Below, piece after piece: positions 29,619-37,133 of a DNA stretch of 64,000 nt. The stretch comes from Cystobacter fuscus. Its GTDB lineage: Bacteria > Myxococcota > Myxococcia > Myxococcales > Myxococcaceae. The notes under the pieces were generated by a model. It was not told the DNA's origin and did no database searches. It was given only the letters and a program-made list of their open reading frames with translations. How positions within the stretch are numbered: position 1 is the stretch's first letter; the number at the start of each line of letters is the position of its first letter. The stretch is taken from positions 8,432,001-8,496,000 of the forward strand of contig NZ_CP022098.1 in the NCBI RefSeq assembly GCF_002305875.1, written 5' to 3'. Made by a program: the position numbers and the translations under genes.

Positions 29619-30572
29619 GTGCTGCCCCCATCTTCCGGTGCCGTCTTGGTGGTCGCCCTGCTCGCTGGTACTGCGAAAGCCGCAGAGCCGGCCCCCGTCA
29701 CCCCCTGCGTCTCGACGGCTCGCTTTGACTTGGCGATGGTCTCTCCGGAGGGAGCGCCGGAAGTGTGCGCTAGCGCGGACGAGACGACGACCTTCGTCTT
29801 TGACTCCCGCGTCGCTGTGGGGGCAGTGGAGTTTCAGCCAAGGGAACGCCTCGCGCATTGGGCACTCGGGCAAGACGGGCTGAGTCTCTACGCCACTCCC
29901 AAGGCGGACTATCTGCCGGGGGAGCGGGTAAAGGTGACGGTGCGCTTCGCGGATGGCGCGGCACCGGCGAGCGCGAGCTTTTGGCTCGTGGGTCATGCGT
30001 CAAGAGGGACGCGCCGGGTGGAGGTGTTCCGGCAGCCGCGCCCGCCCGACATGCTCAAGAAAGAGCGTGACGAAGCACAGGCCGAAGCGCGCCAGTGCCA
30101 AGAGGACAAAGCGCGGCTTCTGGCCGAGCGTGAGGCACCGGGCGGGCTCATGGGAGCCGCGTGGCTGGAGCGGGCCGGGGTCGTGGCGTTCAAAGACCTT
30201 CGTTCCTTTGCGAGGGAGCAGCCAGGCAACGCGCTCGGGATGAAGGACGCCAGGAGCTACAGCTACACGCGCACTGGCGAGAGCCGCCCGGCAAGCGCGG
30301 CTGTGCGGCTGGCCCTCGCCAACCCTGGCGCGGAGCCCTGGACGCTGGCGGGGGCGGTGCTGGTGGACGCGACGGGGGAACAGGTGGAGCTTGCCCGGTG
30401 GCAAGAGGCACCCATTCCCGCGAATGGGGCCGGTGCCGTCGTGGTGGGCATTGAGGGGGAGTCCGCGCAGCTCGGCTGCCCCTGTACCCTCAAGCTGTGG
30501 GAGGCAGGGGGGCCGCGTACCGTCACCCTCGGGAACGTCACCTTCCCGGAGGGCAAAGCCAGGGCGCAGTAA
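29619..30572 (+). CDS. DUF2381-type (TIGR02268-like) myxobacterial secreted protein
   Basis: The product is 317 residues from a GTG at 29619, with GGAGG 10 bp upstream. A signal peptide ends near AKA. An N-terminal beta-rich domain is followed by a short coiled coil (KKERDEAQAEARQCQEDKARL, about 143-165) and a C-terminal beta domain starting WLERAGVVAFKDLR. This order is typical of the DUF2381 paralogous family found near Ser/Thr kinases in Myxococcus relatives. Its biochemical role is unknown; a function outside the membrane with the adjacent kinase's C-terminal domain is an inference. Confidence 0.8.
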   Translation: MLPPSSGAVLVVALLAGTAKAAEPAPVTPCVSTARFDLAMVSPEGAPEVCASADETTTFVFDSRVAVGAVEFQPRERLAHWALGQDGLSLYATPKADYLPGERVKVTVRFADGAAPASASFWLVGHASRGTRRVEVFRQPRPPDMLKKERDEAQAEARQCQEDKARLLAEREAPGGLMGAAWLERAGVVAFKDLRSFAREQPGNALGMKDARSYSYTRTGESRPASAAVRLALANPGAEPWTLAGAVLVDATGEQVELARWQEAPIPANGAGAVVVGIEGESAQLGCPCTLKLWEAGGPRTVTLGNVTFPEGKARAQ

Positions 30573-30581
30573 GCGCGCCGT

Positions 30582-30860
30582 TTATGTTCCCCCAGTGTGC
30601 CCTTCGGCGCTTCTGCCCGGAACGGCTTGGAGCTGGCGCACGGGCAGGTCGAGCTGCTGCACGGCGCTCTCCCGGGCCTCGGGCGCGAGGTGGGCGTACC
30701 GCATGGACATCTCGATGGACGCATGGCCCATCAGCGCCTGGATGACCTTGAGCGGGACACCCCGCATGGTGAGGTGGATGCCGTAGGTGTGCCGCAGGTC
30801 GTTCCATATGATGCACCCCTGCTCGCGCGTGATGCCCGCTCGGCTTAGAGGGTGTTGCGC
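30582..30860 (-). pseudogene. C-terminal fragment of a second tyrosine integrase
   Basis: The translated remnant reads NDLRHTYGIHLTMRGVPLK, then MGHASIEMSMRYAHLAPEA and a tail that parallels the last 110 residues of the intact integrase, including the sequence around its stop codon. The upstream 290 codons, with the catalytic Arg and Lys, are missing, and the first His of the HxxR box is Asn. It marks the end of an older integrated element, so the region is a composite. The 343-bp interval 30573-30915 holds nothing else. Confidence 0.85.
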
Positions 30861-30915
30861 AGTACATTGCCTGCCGGACGGGGACGTACAGACGACATCT
30901 TGGCGTGACGCCTGT

Positions 30916-33279
30916 TCACATGGGCGGCTTCAGAGTGTAAGTGGTTGTCATCGGCAAATCAATTAGACTATTAGACTTCGAACACCTTTTATAATCCGTC
31001 GCTTCAAGCCTTCCCGACTGCCAGTATGGGCGGGGAAGCCTCGGATTCTTAGAAACAGCAGCATCGACCAAGTCTCGATAAGCAGCGATGCGCCGCAACT
31101 CCGGATCATATCTACCGTATAGCTGTGCTGTAGACATCACCAACCATCCTAGCCTACCTGCCGCCTTGATAGTTCCTTCTGGAGTAAACCGTCTCCCCTT
31201 CGATGCACTTTCCAACTCATAAAGGGTAGGAAGCCAATTTTGCGGCAACTGCCTAGCTTCTGCGACTTGCACCATTCTCGGGAACAGAGCCGCAGCAGTC
31301 GTTTGCGAGAGTCGTGAACGAATGTTGTACTCCTCAATCTCACGAGACAACTTCAGATCTCCGAATCTGCTCTTGCTCCTCATTTGCTGCTGTTCGAGAT
31401 TTCTGACATCATCAGGACGAAAGATTAGAATCGAATATTCCTGAGGGGACAATCCTTCGTCAAATCGCTTTTCACTGGGCTTTTGGTGTTTTGCTGCATC
31501 AAGCCACTGACGGAGATCGTGGCATCCGCCAGAATTCCCGTTGGCAGTGGCAAGTGCGCCGTAGCTAGGGGATTCCAATCGCAGAGTCGTCCCCTTGACG
31601 AGATCCCGTGCAATCACAACAGCCTTGAACACATAAAGGACATAGGGCTCATAAACCAACTGCACAGTGAACACCTGTGCCTCGGGGCCAGTCATCACCC
31701 ATTCTTGTTTCTTCGGTATTTGAAGTGGGATCAGCGGGTACTTGCTATACTCCCGCGAAAGCGGAATTATGAACTCGTTTACCTGCTCCGGGGCCTGAAC
31801 TTCGGAGCATTCGTCGCGTAGCGGGCACTCAGCAAGCCATTCGAGTTCAAGTGAAACATCTTCAAGTGAATATCGGGCGCCCCGACCGGCCACAACGTAG
31901 AAACGAAACAGGTCATCCGCCTGTCCGCCCTCAAGGAGTTCCAGCCCATGTGTTTGATGAGCGTCCGGCACTTTGAAATTGATCCGGGACTTATGTAGAT
32001 CAAACTCACGTAGATTTGTTTTTTGGGGTTCGCCGAACAGATCAAAAATGTCGATGCGCGCACTGCCCTTTGCGATCTCGTCGAAAGCAATCGGCCCAGA
32101 GTCAGGAGACCACTGTCCATCGTAGAGGACGCGGAGACGCAACGGGTCCGATGATTTCAGTTCAGAGAGGTCGACTTCACATCGCCCTTCGGGGTCCGTT
32201 ACACATTCTGTATTGCTCCCGCCAAGCAGAACAACCTTGACTCCAGGCAAGGCGGCAGTGCGCCTTGTGACGGTAATCTTGGACTTGATCCGTAGCCCAC
32301 ACGCACCAAGCGCTAGAATGGCATTCTGATCGAGACTCCGTCGTATCTCTTCAACGTCGCCACTGCCCTGAAGATCGAGAGACGCCTTACCTTTCAGTTG
32401 AGTGACAAGGTTGCCAGCGGCGTTTGTATCTCGAGTTATCTTGGATAGAAGCACCTCACGAATGCACTGCGTTCGTGGGTCGTCGGAAGTACTAAGTGGT
32501 GGACTGACGGCCCGATAGATAACTCCCACCATGGCCGCTATAGCAATGGTCCCCAAAACGATGAAGCCAGTGCTACGGATATTCCTCCAGCTGCGTAAAT
32601 GATTGCCCGCGCCGGACCCTTTCGCGGCACCGACAACCTGAACCACCTGGTCCCCCGAATAGGCACCGGTCACGCTGGTTTCCCCGCTCACCACTCGGCT
32701 GCGCCCCTTCAGAAAGCTGGCGGCATCGCTGCTCGTAAGCCCCTCAACATGCTCGACCTCGCCATCTTTGAATTTAATTGCCGCCCCTTGTGTAGCCCGC
32801 GGAGGAAGTGGCGCGTCGAAGCCCATCGTCGGCAGCCCTGCGGCGGCGAACATTTCCCGGAGTTCGGTAGCCTTTTCGGGATAATGCAGTTTGACGATCC
32901 GCTGCATGCTCGCGAAGGCCGTTGAGGCCGGTTCCATGGTCTCGGGCGGCAACTGAAGTGCTGCCGTCATCTCGCGGAAACTTGCATAGAAGTTCAGCAC
33001 CGCATTAAGAACAGCCATGCTGGTTTCCGCCTTGTTCTTCGCCCACCATTCATCACGGTGTGCTCCCAGTAGGCTGCTGTCAGCAACTGATTGTTCACCA
33101 AGATTGAAGAAGGCAATTGCGTTACGGTGGAGGTCGAGAAACCGCTGCTGCTTTTTCTCTACGGGGTGATCTTCCCCGTTGAATTGTATGAATGCCCGCA
33201 GCTCGTCGTGGTGTCGATGATGGGCGAGTTGGATTTCCTTCTCAGCCTGCAATGCCGCCTGTTCGTTAGTCGTGTTCAT
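30916..33279 (-). CDS. Large single-pass membrane protein, unrecognised family
   Basis: The product is 787 residues. The N-terminal cytoplasmic part (1-235) is helical. One strong membrane helix lies at about 237-256 (TGFIVLGTIAIAAMVGVIY). A short Ig-like/carboxypeptidase-regulatory-like beta domain follows (about 338-385, GVKVVLLGGSNTECVTDPEG), then about 400 residues of mixed fold without known motifs. It is encoded 12 bp after a 90-aa gene and has clearly lower G+C than its surroundings. I do not recognise it. A membrane-anchored sensor or effector carried as cargo near the element's right end is one reading, and a defence role is a hypothesis only. Confidence 0.65.
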   Translation of the reverse strand: MNTTNEQAALQAEKEIQLAHHRHHDELRAFIQFNGEDHPVEKKQQRFLDLHRNAIAFFNLGEQSVADSSLLGAHRDEWWAKNKAETSMAVLNAVLNFYASFREMTAALQLPPETMEPASTAFASMQRIVKLHYPEKATELREMFAAAGLPTMGFDAPLPPRATQGAAIKFKDGEVEHVEGLTSSDAASFLKGRSRVVSGETSVTGAYSGDQVVQVVGAAKGSGAGNHLRSWRNIRSTGFIVLGTIAIAAMVGVIYRAVSPPLSTSDDPRTQCIREVLLSKITRDTNAAGNLVTQLKGKASLDLQGSGDVEEIRRSLDQNAILALGACGLRIKSKITVTRRTAALPGVKVVLLGGSNTECVTDPEGRCEVDLSELKSSDPLRLRVLYDGQWSPDSGPIAFDEIAKGSARIDIFDLFGEPQKTNLREFDLHKSRINFKVPDAHQTHGLELLEGGQADDLFRFYVVAGRGARYSLEDVSLELEWLAECPLRDECSEVQAPEQVNEFIIPLSREYSKYPLIPLQIPKKQEWVMTGPEAQVFTVQLVYEPYVLYVFKAVVIARDLVKGTTLRLESPSYGALATANGNSGGCHDLRQWLDAAKHQKPSEKRFDEGLSPQEYSILIFRPDDVRNLEQQQMRSKSRFGDLKLSREIEEYNIRSRLSQTTAAALFPRMVQVAEARQLPQNWLPTLYELESASKGRRFTPEGTIKAAGRLGWLVMSTAQLYGRYDPELRRIAAYRDLVDAAVSKNPRLPRPYWQSGRLEATDYKRCSKSNSLIDLPMTTTYTLKPPM

Positions 33280-33291
33280 AGCCGCAATGAC

Positions 33292-33564
33292 CTACTTTCT
33301 CATGGACTGGGCCTGAGCCCTCAGCATGGCGTACAGGGCATTGAGGTCCGAGAAGTCGAGCCCTTCGTAGAGGTACTTGCCCCTGAACTTGACGTGGCGG
33401 TAAACGATCTCGCCCCACTCCTCCTCCGTCAGGTCTCGTCGCTTTGACCTTCGTAGTTCGGCAACGTCGCCCAGGATGGCGTCCAGTTCCTCATCGGAGG
33501 GGCGCGCCGGGGGGAGGCGGAATTTGATCTTCAGAATGTGTGCGAGCGATTCCCGAGCGTCCAT
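33292..33564 (-). CDS. Small cytoplasmic partner of the 787-aa membrane protein
   Basis: The product is 90 residues from the ATG at 33564, which has a perfect AGGAGG site upstream; a longer frame exists but lacks such a site. Basic and acidic helices (ARPSDEELDAILGDVAELRR, then EEWGEIVYRHVKFRGKYLYE) suggest a small helical protein. The 12-bp gap to the next gene on the same strand indicates co-translation. No family is recognised. Confidence 0.6.
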   Translation of the reverse strand: MDARESLAHILKIKFRLPPARPSDEELDAILGDVAELRRSKRRDLTEEEWGEIVYRHVKFRGKYLYEGLDFSDLNALYAMLRAQAQSMRK

Positions 33565-34069
33565 GCATCCTCCTTGAGATCGATGCGGGCACTGACCGAA
33601 GGTGGGCTGAAGGCTGACCAAACCATCGGACAGAGGGCGCCCCAATCTAAACCGAAGTTCACGATTCTTGAACGGCTGATTTTCCACGGAATTTCAGGCA
33701 CTTACCGCATCGAGACTGAGGCAAATACCGAGCGCCGAGGGGAAATTTGGCTCCCATGCAGGCCCCGCCTTAGGCACTCCCACCTGCGCGTACCACCTAC
33801 TCCCCACCACACCTCGCCGGGCACACGCTACCGTCAGCCTCCCACGGACCTCTCGTGAGCCCTGGGTGACCGGGGCGCTCTGGGCGTTCGCGTCTGTGAG
33901 CGGGTTGATCCTTTTGGGCCGCGTGTGTCCCCAGTGTGCCCCTCCAGCGGGGTTAGAGGCTGCACACGAGGGTACAGGGTGGGACGGGACGGGATGGCGA
34001 ACCCGAGGAGAATCAAGGCGATAGCGGGTAACAGCGCGTCCTGCTTAGGGTTTTCCATCGCCTTGTTCA
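33565..34069. other. Right-end non-coding stretch of the element
   Basis: No gene is seen in these 505 bp. They should contain the promoter of the 90-aa/787-aa cassette (minus strand, near 33570-33720, relatively A+T-rich). Around 33925-33955 a short piece (CCCAGTGTGCCCCTCC) resembles the integrase 3'-end sequence found at 18535 and 30593, perhaps another scar of element turnover. Confidence 0.4.
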
Positions 34070-34094
34070 CGGGTTCGATTCCCGCCGCCTCCAC
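34070..34094 (+). repeat. attR core: 25-bp repeat identical to attL
   Basis: This is a perfect copy of 18445-18469. Similarity ends at both edges: TTCA precedes it here versus GCGG at attL, and GTCA follows versus ACTC. It defines the right boundary of the 15.6-kb element, 27 bp from the 3' end of the Rpn nuclease gene. Confidence 0.8.
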
Positions 34095-34121
34095 GTCAGA
34101 GGCACGCGAGCGGAGGCCATG

Positions 34122-35174
34122 TCACGAGTCCTTTGGTCGAGACGCATGTGCCCCACCATCCAGAAATTCGGACAGGGTCGTGGCCTGGAGGACCCAGTCG
34201 AACCAGCTGTCGAGCGTGTCCGTGTCCGTGCAGTCGAGGATGCGCTGCCGCGCTCCTTCCTCCACGTGAATCCCCCGGAGAGCGAGAATCCGCAGGAGGC
34301 TCTCGGCACGTCCTCGGCTCAACCCCCGTGCCAGACCCTCTTCCCTGCCTCGCACCAACCCCTGCTGACGTCCCTGCTCGATGAGTTCCTCGCCATAGCT
34401 CCGCATCAACTCCTCCGCGTGTTGCTCATCCAGCACTGAATGTAGCACCTGCCCCGTTGCGTCGTGGACGGCCTTGTCCCCGGTCCACAGTAGGTAACGG
34501 AGGACCACACGCAGGTGTTCGGCGCCCTCTGGCGCTGCCTGCACCTGGGCGAAGAGGCCCACCCACTCTGGCAGTTTGCGCGCCAGTTCCTCCGTCCGCC
34601 CGTAGCGCAGCACCAACCAAGCCAGCCGGACCAGCGAAGGACCCGGCCGTGCTTTCAACGCCTCTTCCCGTTCGGTTGTCAGGTCATCGAGCAGGTACTC
34701 GAAGCGCGGCACCCACGCTCGCCATTGCTTCCGCTCCTCCTCGCTCTCCCCGGGCAGCTCGAACAGGTCCTCCACCCGCCGCGGCGCGCTCCAGGCTCCC
34801 TCCGGCCCGTGGTACATCACCAGCGGGAGGATGACCGGCAACAAGGCGTGCTCCGGGTGCTCCTGACGCCAGCGCTCCACCTGACGCACTACGTAGCGCA
34901 GCATTCTCAGCGCCATCCACCGGTCCACCGTGGACTGGTGCTCCAGCAGCACGTACAGCAGCAGCGGGCGGCCCGTCCGCAGGCGGGCCGTGAAGAGCAG
35001 ATCGCTCTCGGTCTCGCGCAGTTCCGGGTCCACCACGCTGCCGGGCTCCAGGCGCAGACTGGACCAGTCCACCGCGGAGACGATCTGGGCGGGCAGGACG
35101 GCACGCAGTTCGGCTTCTGCCCGCTCGGGACGGCCAAAGGTATAGCGGGCGAAGAGGTCATGAGGTCCCGGCAT
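34122..35174 (-). CDS. Rpn-family recombination-promoting nuclease/putative transposase
   Basis: The product is 350 residues from the ATG at 35174 ([20 protein letters not shown]); the frame is open further upstream, but this is the conserved family start. The PD-(D/E)XK-type core includes ETESDLLF and [20 protein letters not shown], read in part, with Asp and Glu-x-Gln as candidate catalytic residues. The C-terminal region has the Gly-Arg-rich [20 protein letters not shown] type repeat typical of RpnA/YhgA relatives. E. coli Rpn proteins are DNA nucleases reported to promote RecA-independent recombination. It lies between attR and the duplicated ilvC end, so it belongs to the foreign DNA but sits outside the att-bounded element. 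Confidence 0.85.
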   Translation of the reverse strand: MPGPHDLFARYTFGRPERAEAELRAVLPAQIVSAVDWSSLRLEPGSVVDPELRETESDLLFTARLRTGRPLLLYVLLEHQSTVDRWMALRMLRYVVRQVERWRQEHPEHALLPVILPLVMYHGPEGAWSAPRRVEDLFELPGESEEERKQWRAWVPRFEYLLDDLTTEREEALKARPGPSLVRLAWLVLRYGRTEELARKLPEWVGLFAQVQAAPEGAEHLRVVLRYLLWTGDKAVHDATGQVLHSVLDEQHAEELMRSYGEELIEQGRQQGLVRGREEGLARGLSRGRAESLLRILALRGIHVEEGARQRILDCTDTDTLDSWFDWVLQATTLSEFLDGGAHASRPKDS

Positions 35175-35315
35175 GGAGCGGCGCCCCAGCACGGAACGGG
35201 CCAGTCGCCCCCGCGGGGAGCCAGCAGGCCGTGGACGTCCGCTTCCGCCCCCCTTCGTCTCGCCTGCGGGATGCCCTTCTCCCGGGAGGGGTCTCCAACT
35301 GGCCCCCCCGAGTCG

Positions 35316-35349
35316 TACGAGTCGTCTCACACAAATCGTCTGACACCTT
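35316..35349 (+). repeat. Left arm of an interrupted inverted repeat
   Basis: TACGAGTCGTCT and CGTCTGACACCTT lie here with a 9-bp interruption. The reverse complement, uninterrupted, lies at 35858-35877 (AAGGTGTCAGACGACTCGTA). Together they flank the right ilvC duplication and the DUF6766 remnant. They may be ends of a former insertion or hairpin repeats. Confidence 0.5.
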
Positions 35350-35357
35350 CTCAGGCA

Positions 35358-35512
35358 CGCGAGTGGATCCTCGAGAACCAGGCCGGTCGCCCGGTATTCG
35401 ACAAGCTGCGCGAGCAGGGCCGCGAGCATCCCATCGAGGACGTGGGCCGGCGTCTGCGCGAGATGATGTCCTGGATTCGTGAGTCGAAGAAGGACTCCAG
35501 CGAGCGCTGAAG
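35358..35512 (+). pseudogene. Right copy of the 155-bp ilvC 3'-end duplication
   Basis: It encodes the last 51 residues of ketol-acid reductoisomerase ([20 protein letters not shown] and onwards) and the stop codon, without a start. It differs from 18160-18314 at two positions near its left end. It is followed directly by a terminator-like hairpin, which suggests that this is the original junction of ilvC with its downstream DNA and that the complete ilvC plus island lies to the left as an insertion with partial gene duplication. Confidence 0.9.
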
Positions 35513-35522
35513 CGGGGCTGGA

Positions 35523-35550
35523 GAGGGAACCGGCTCCTCGCGGTTCCCTC
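35523..35550 (+). terminator. Terminator-like hairpin after the duplicated ilvC end
   Basis: A 9-bp perfect stem GAGGGAACC/GGTTCCCTC with a 10-nt loop lies 10 bp after the ilvC stop codon in the right copy. There is no T run. It probably served as the 3' end of the ilv-leu operon before the island arrived. Confidence 0.45.
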
Positions 35551-35575
35551 CTCACCCACCGGAGAAGGTGTCTCT

Positions 35576-35637
35576 CGGGCAGGGCCATGGCGATCAGCCA
35601 TTTCCTGTGTGGCGGTGGGGTATATGGACGGGCTTGG
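35576..35637. repeat. 62-bp repeat (DUF6766 3' end), copy 1
   Basis: It matches 36582-36643 with four mismatches. On the minus strand both copies encode the DUF6766 C-terminal tail KPVH-PHRHTG and a stop. The second copy therefore represents another remnant of the same gene, about 1 kb away. Confidence 0.7.
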
Positions 35638-35812
35638 ACTCCGGCGAGCCCTTCTGGCGCAGGAAGATGGAGAGAACCACGAGCGCCCCGACGGAGAGGA
35701 ACTCGCTCTGCCAGTTCTGGAAGGACTTGAACCAGAACCGGGAACTGCTCACGTACTGCCATAAGCTCACGGCCTGCTGACCGAGCTGGAGCTGCTCCTC
35801 GTTGAAACTCAT
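35594..35812 (-). pseudogene. 5'-truncated DUF6766 family gene
   Basis: The 72-codon frame reads FNEEQLQLGQQAVSLWQY, then RFWFKSFQNWQSEFLSVGAL and a membrane segment VVLSIFLRQKGSPESK. This matches the C-terminal two thirds of DUF6766 membrane proteins; the N-terminal first membrane helix is missing, and the family normally begins about 35 residues earlier. A partial product from the ATG at 35812 cannot be excluded. Confidence 0.65.
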
Positions 35813-35857
35813 CCCGGGGCCAGGAGAGTCCGGGCCTGCCTCCTTCCGAGGCCCAAA

Positions 35858-35915
35858 AAGGTGTCAGACGACTCGTAGGGGTAGTGAGGTATCGGTGCGA
35901 GTTCTTTGACACCTT
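35858..35915 (+). repeat. Inverted-repeat right arm plus dispersed CGAGTTCTTTGACACC motif
   Basis: AAGGTGTCAGACGACTCGTA (35858-35877) is the reverse complement of the 35316-35349 arms. A second motif, GCGAGTTCTTTGACACCTTC, follows (about 35896-35915) and recurs at 45249-45269 and 45274-45290, near another broken gene. It looks like a short dispersed repeat family. Confidence 0.5.
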
Positions 35916-36009
35916 CCTCCACAGAAGGTGCGTCGCTGACGCCACCGCCCAGCCGTGGGAAGAACCTGCGCTACACGCCGCGAGAGGCCGTGGTGCCATC
36001 GCCGGCCGG

Positions 36010-36102
36010 ATGTTGACGCGAAATGAGATCCTGGACATCGTTGCGGCGGCGATGAGGCGCGACAGAATCCCCGTGAAGTTCACGCCATGGAGTGGGCGAT
36101 GA
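36010..36102 (+). CDS. Very short frame overlapping the next gene (possible gene remnant)
   Basis: The 30-codon frame reads MLTRNEILDIVAAAMRRDRI and ends PWSGR, with its stop overlapping the next ATG (ATGA). It resembles the C-terminus of a longer protein that would normally be translationally coupled to the following gene, so it may be the surviving tail of a truncated partner. It could also be a genuine mini-protein. Confidence 0.35.
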   Translation: MLTRNEILDIVAAAMRRDRIPVKFTPWSGR

Positions 36103-36569
36103 GCGGCACTCATCCTTGGGAGGGCAACTGGAAGGTCCGCCTGTATGAGCGGGTCCGCGAGCGAGGCTATGATTCACTCACCGCCTTCGCCGAGGCACGC
36201 CCCACCGTTTCGCTGGTGGCGCTGGCCGAGGAACTCGGCGAGGACGACATCACCGGCGTGCAGGTATTCAGTGGGCTGGTAGCCGAGGCGGAGCGGAGTA
36301 AGCGGCTCACACGCCTAGTGCGCGGACAGTTCGTGCGCGAATTGTACGAGGCGCTCCCTGATGGATGGCCGACCGTGATGGACGATGCCAAACGTTTCAA
36401 GGTCGCCAAGGCACTCGGCATGTGGTCTGCCTACACACCAGAAACCCATGAGGATCGCGTCGATCAGGTCAGGGCAGCACTCCGTGCCGCACCTCCGCCA
36501 CCCGGCTGGCGACCACTCGGACCCGACGACGAACTGCTGCTCACCCTCCTGCCTGACGAGGAAGTCTGA
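36099..36569 (+). CDS. Hypothetical cytoplasmic protein
   Basis: The product is 156 residues from the ATG at 36099, coupled to the upstream 30-codon frame; an in-frame ATG at 36087 is an alternative. It begins MSGTHPWEGNWKVRLYERVR and is helical and acidic at the C-terminus (DDELLLTLLPDEEV). It looks like a conserved myxobacterial hypothetical protein, but I cannot name a family or function. The DUF6766 remnant repeat starts 12 bp after its stop. Confidence 0.6.
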   Translation: MSGTHPWEGNWKVRLYERVRERGYDSLTAFAEARPTVSLVALAEELGEDDITGVQVFSGLVAEAERSKRLTRLVRGQFVRELYEALPDGWPTVMDDAKRFKVAKALGMWSAYTPETHEDRVDQVRAALRAAPPPPGWRPLGPDDELLLTLLPDEEV

Positions 36570-36581
36570 ACATCACCTCCC

Positions 36582-36643
36582 CGGGCAGAGCCATGGCGAT
36601 CAGCCATCTCCTGTGTGGCGGTGGGGCGTATGGACGGGCTTGG
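36582..36643. repeat. 62-bp repeat (DUF6766 3' end), copy 2
   Basis: This copy has 58 of 62 identities with 35576-35637. Only the last 13 codons of the DUF6766 frame are present on the minus strand, and no further homology is seen upstream. Confidence 0.65.
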
Positions 36644-36656
36644 TCCTGGACGTGGC

Positions 36657-37133
36657 TCAGAACCGCAAACGGGCCGGAAACGAGAGTTGCTCCAGTGGAG
36701 ACGCGGCCTTCGTGGCTGGGGCCCGCGTACAGGCCCCGGCCGAGGTGTCCGCCGTGAGGCCCATATGGCAGCCGTTGCAGGTGCCCGGCGGATGAGGGCA
36801 CCCGCAATCCTTGGGACAGGTATCCACCGTCTCCCCAACACACTGCCCATCTCCGCAGTAGCAGTCGCGGGGACAGGTCAACTCCGACTCGTCCGTGGTG
36901 CACAGGCCATCGCCACACGAGTGGCAGGTACTACAGGTTCCCTGTCCCGTCAGGCTCCGGTTCTTGGCGGGACACGCCTGGAGGGCCTGGCCCTGGGCGC
37001 TCAAGGCGTTGGGGGCCTGGTCCTGGAGCGGTTCACTCGAACCACACGCCATCCACAGCACCAGCCACGGAGCGAGAAACGCACTTCGAGATGAGCGACG
37101 CACGAGAACCCCTCGCCGGGAACAACCATCCAC
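36657..37133 (-). CDS. Cys-rich lipoprotein with CGDG repeats
   Basis: The product is 158 residues. A signal peptide ends with a lipobox-like WMAC. The mature part has repeated CGDGLCTTDES-type units (CGDGLC, CPRDCYCGDGQC, CPKDCGCPHPPGTC), a Cys-rich repeat common in secreted myxobacterial proteins and thought to form disulfide or metal knots. About 18 Cys residues are visible. It may be a cell-surface or matrix protein. It is divergent from the type I secretion genes, with 325 bp between them. Confidence 0.7.
   Translation of the reverse strand: MDGCSRRGVLVRRSSRSAFLAPWLVLWMACGSSEPLQDQAPNALSAQGQALQACPAKNRSLTGQGTCSTCHSCGDGLCTTDESELTCPRDCYCGDGQCVGETVDTCPKDCGCPHPPGTCNGCHMGLTADTSAGACTRAPATKAASPLEQLSFPARLRF

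Larger units (their letters stand above)
18445..34094. mobile_element. Integrative element (15.6 kb) with tyrosine integrase and phage capsid genes
   Basis: It is bounded by 25-bp identical direct repeats (18445-18469 and 34070-34094). The integrase and excisionase-like gene lie at the left end and point towards the left repeat, the normal layout of tRNA/tmRNA-targeting elements. The cargo includes HK97 prohead protease and capsid genes, a kinase/regulator cassette and an unrecognised membrane-protein cassette. Terminase, portal, head-closure and tail genes are absent. It may therefore be a decayed prophage, a phage satellite or a domesticated island. G+C content drops visibly in several parts (20.1-20.4, 23.3-23.9 and 31-33.6 kb). 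Confidence 0.8.

Noticed and set aside
33834-34094. A minus-strand frame starting MEAAGIEPVNKA
   Set aside because: It is the same artefact at the attR core; no ribosome site or motif supports it.
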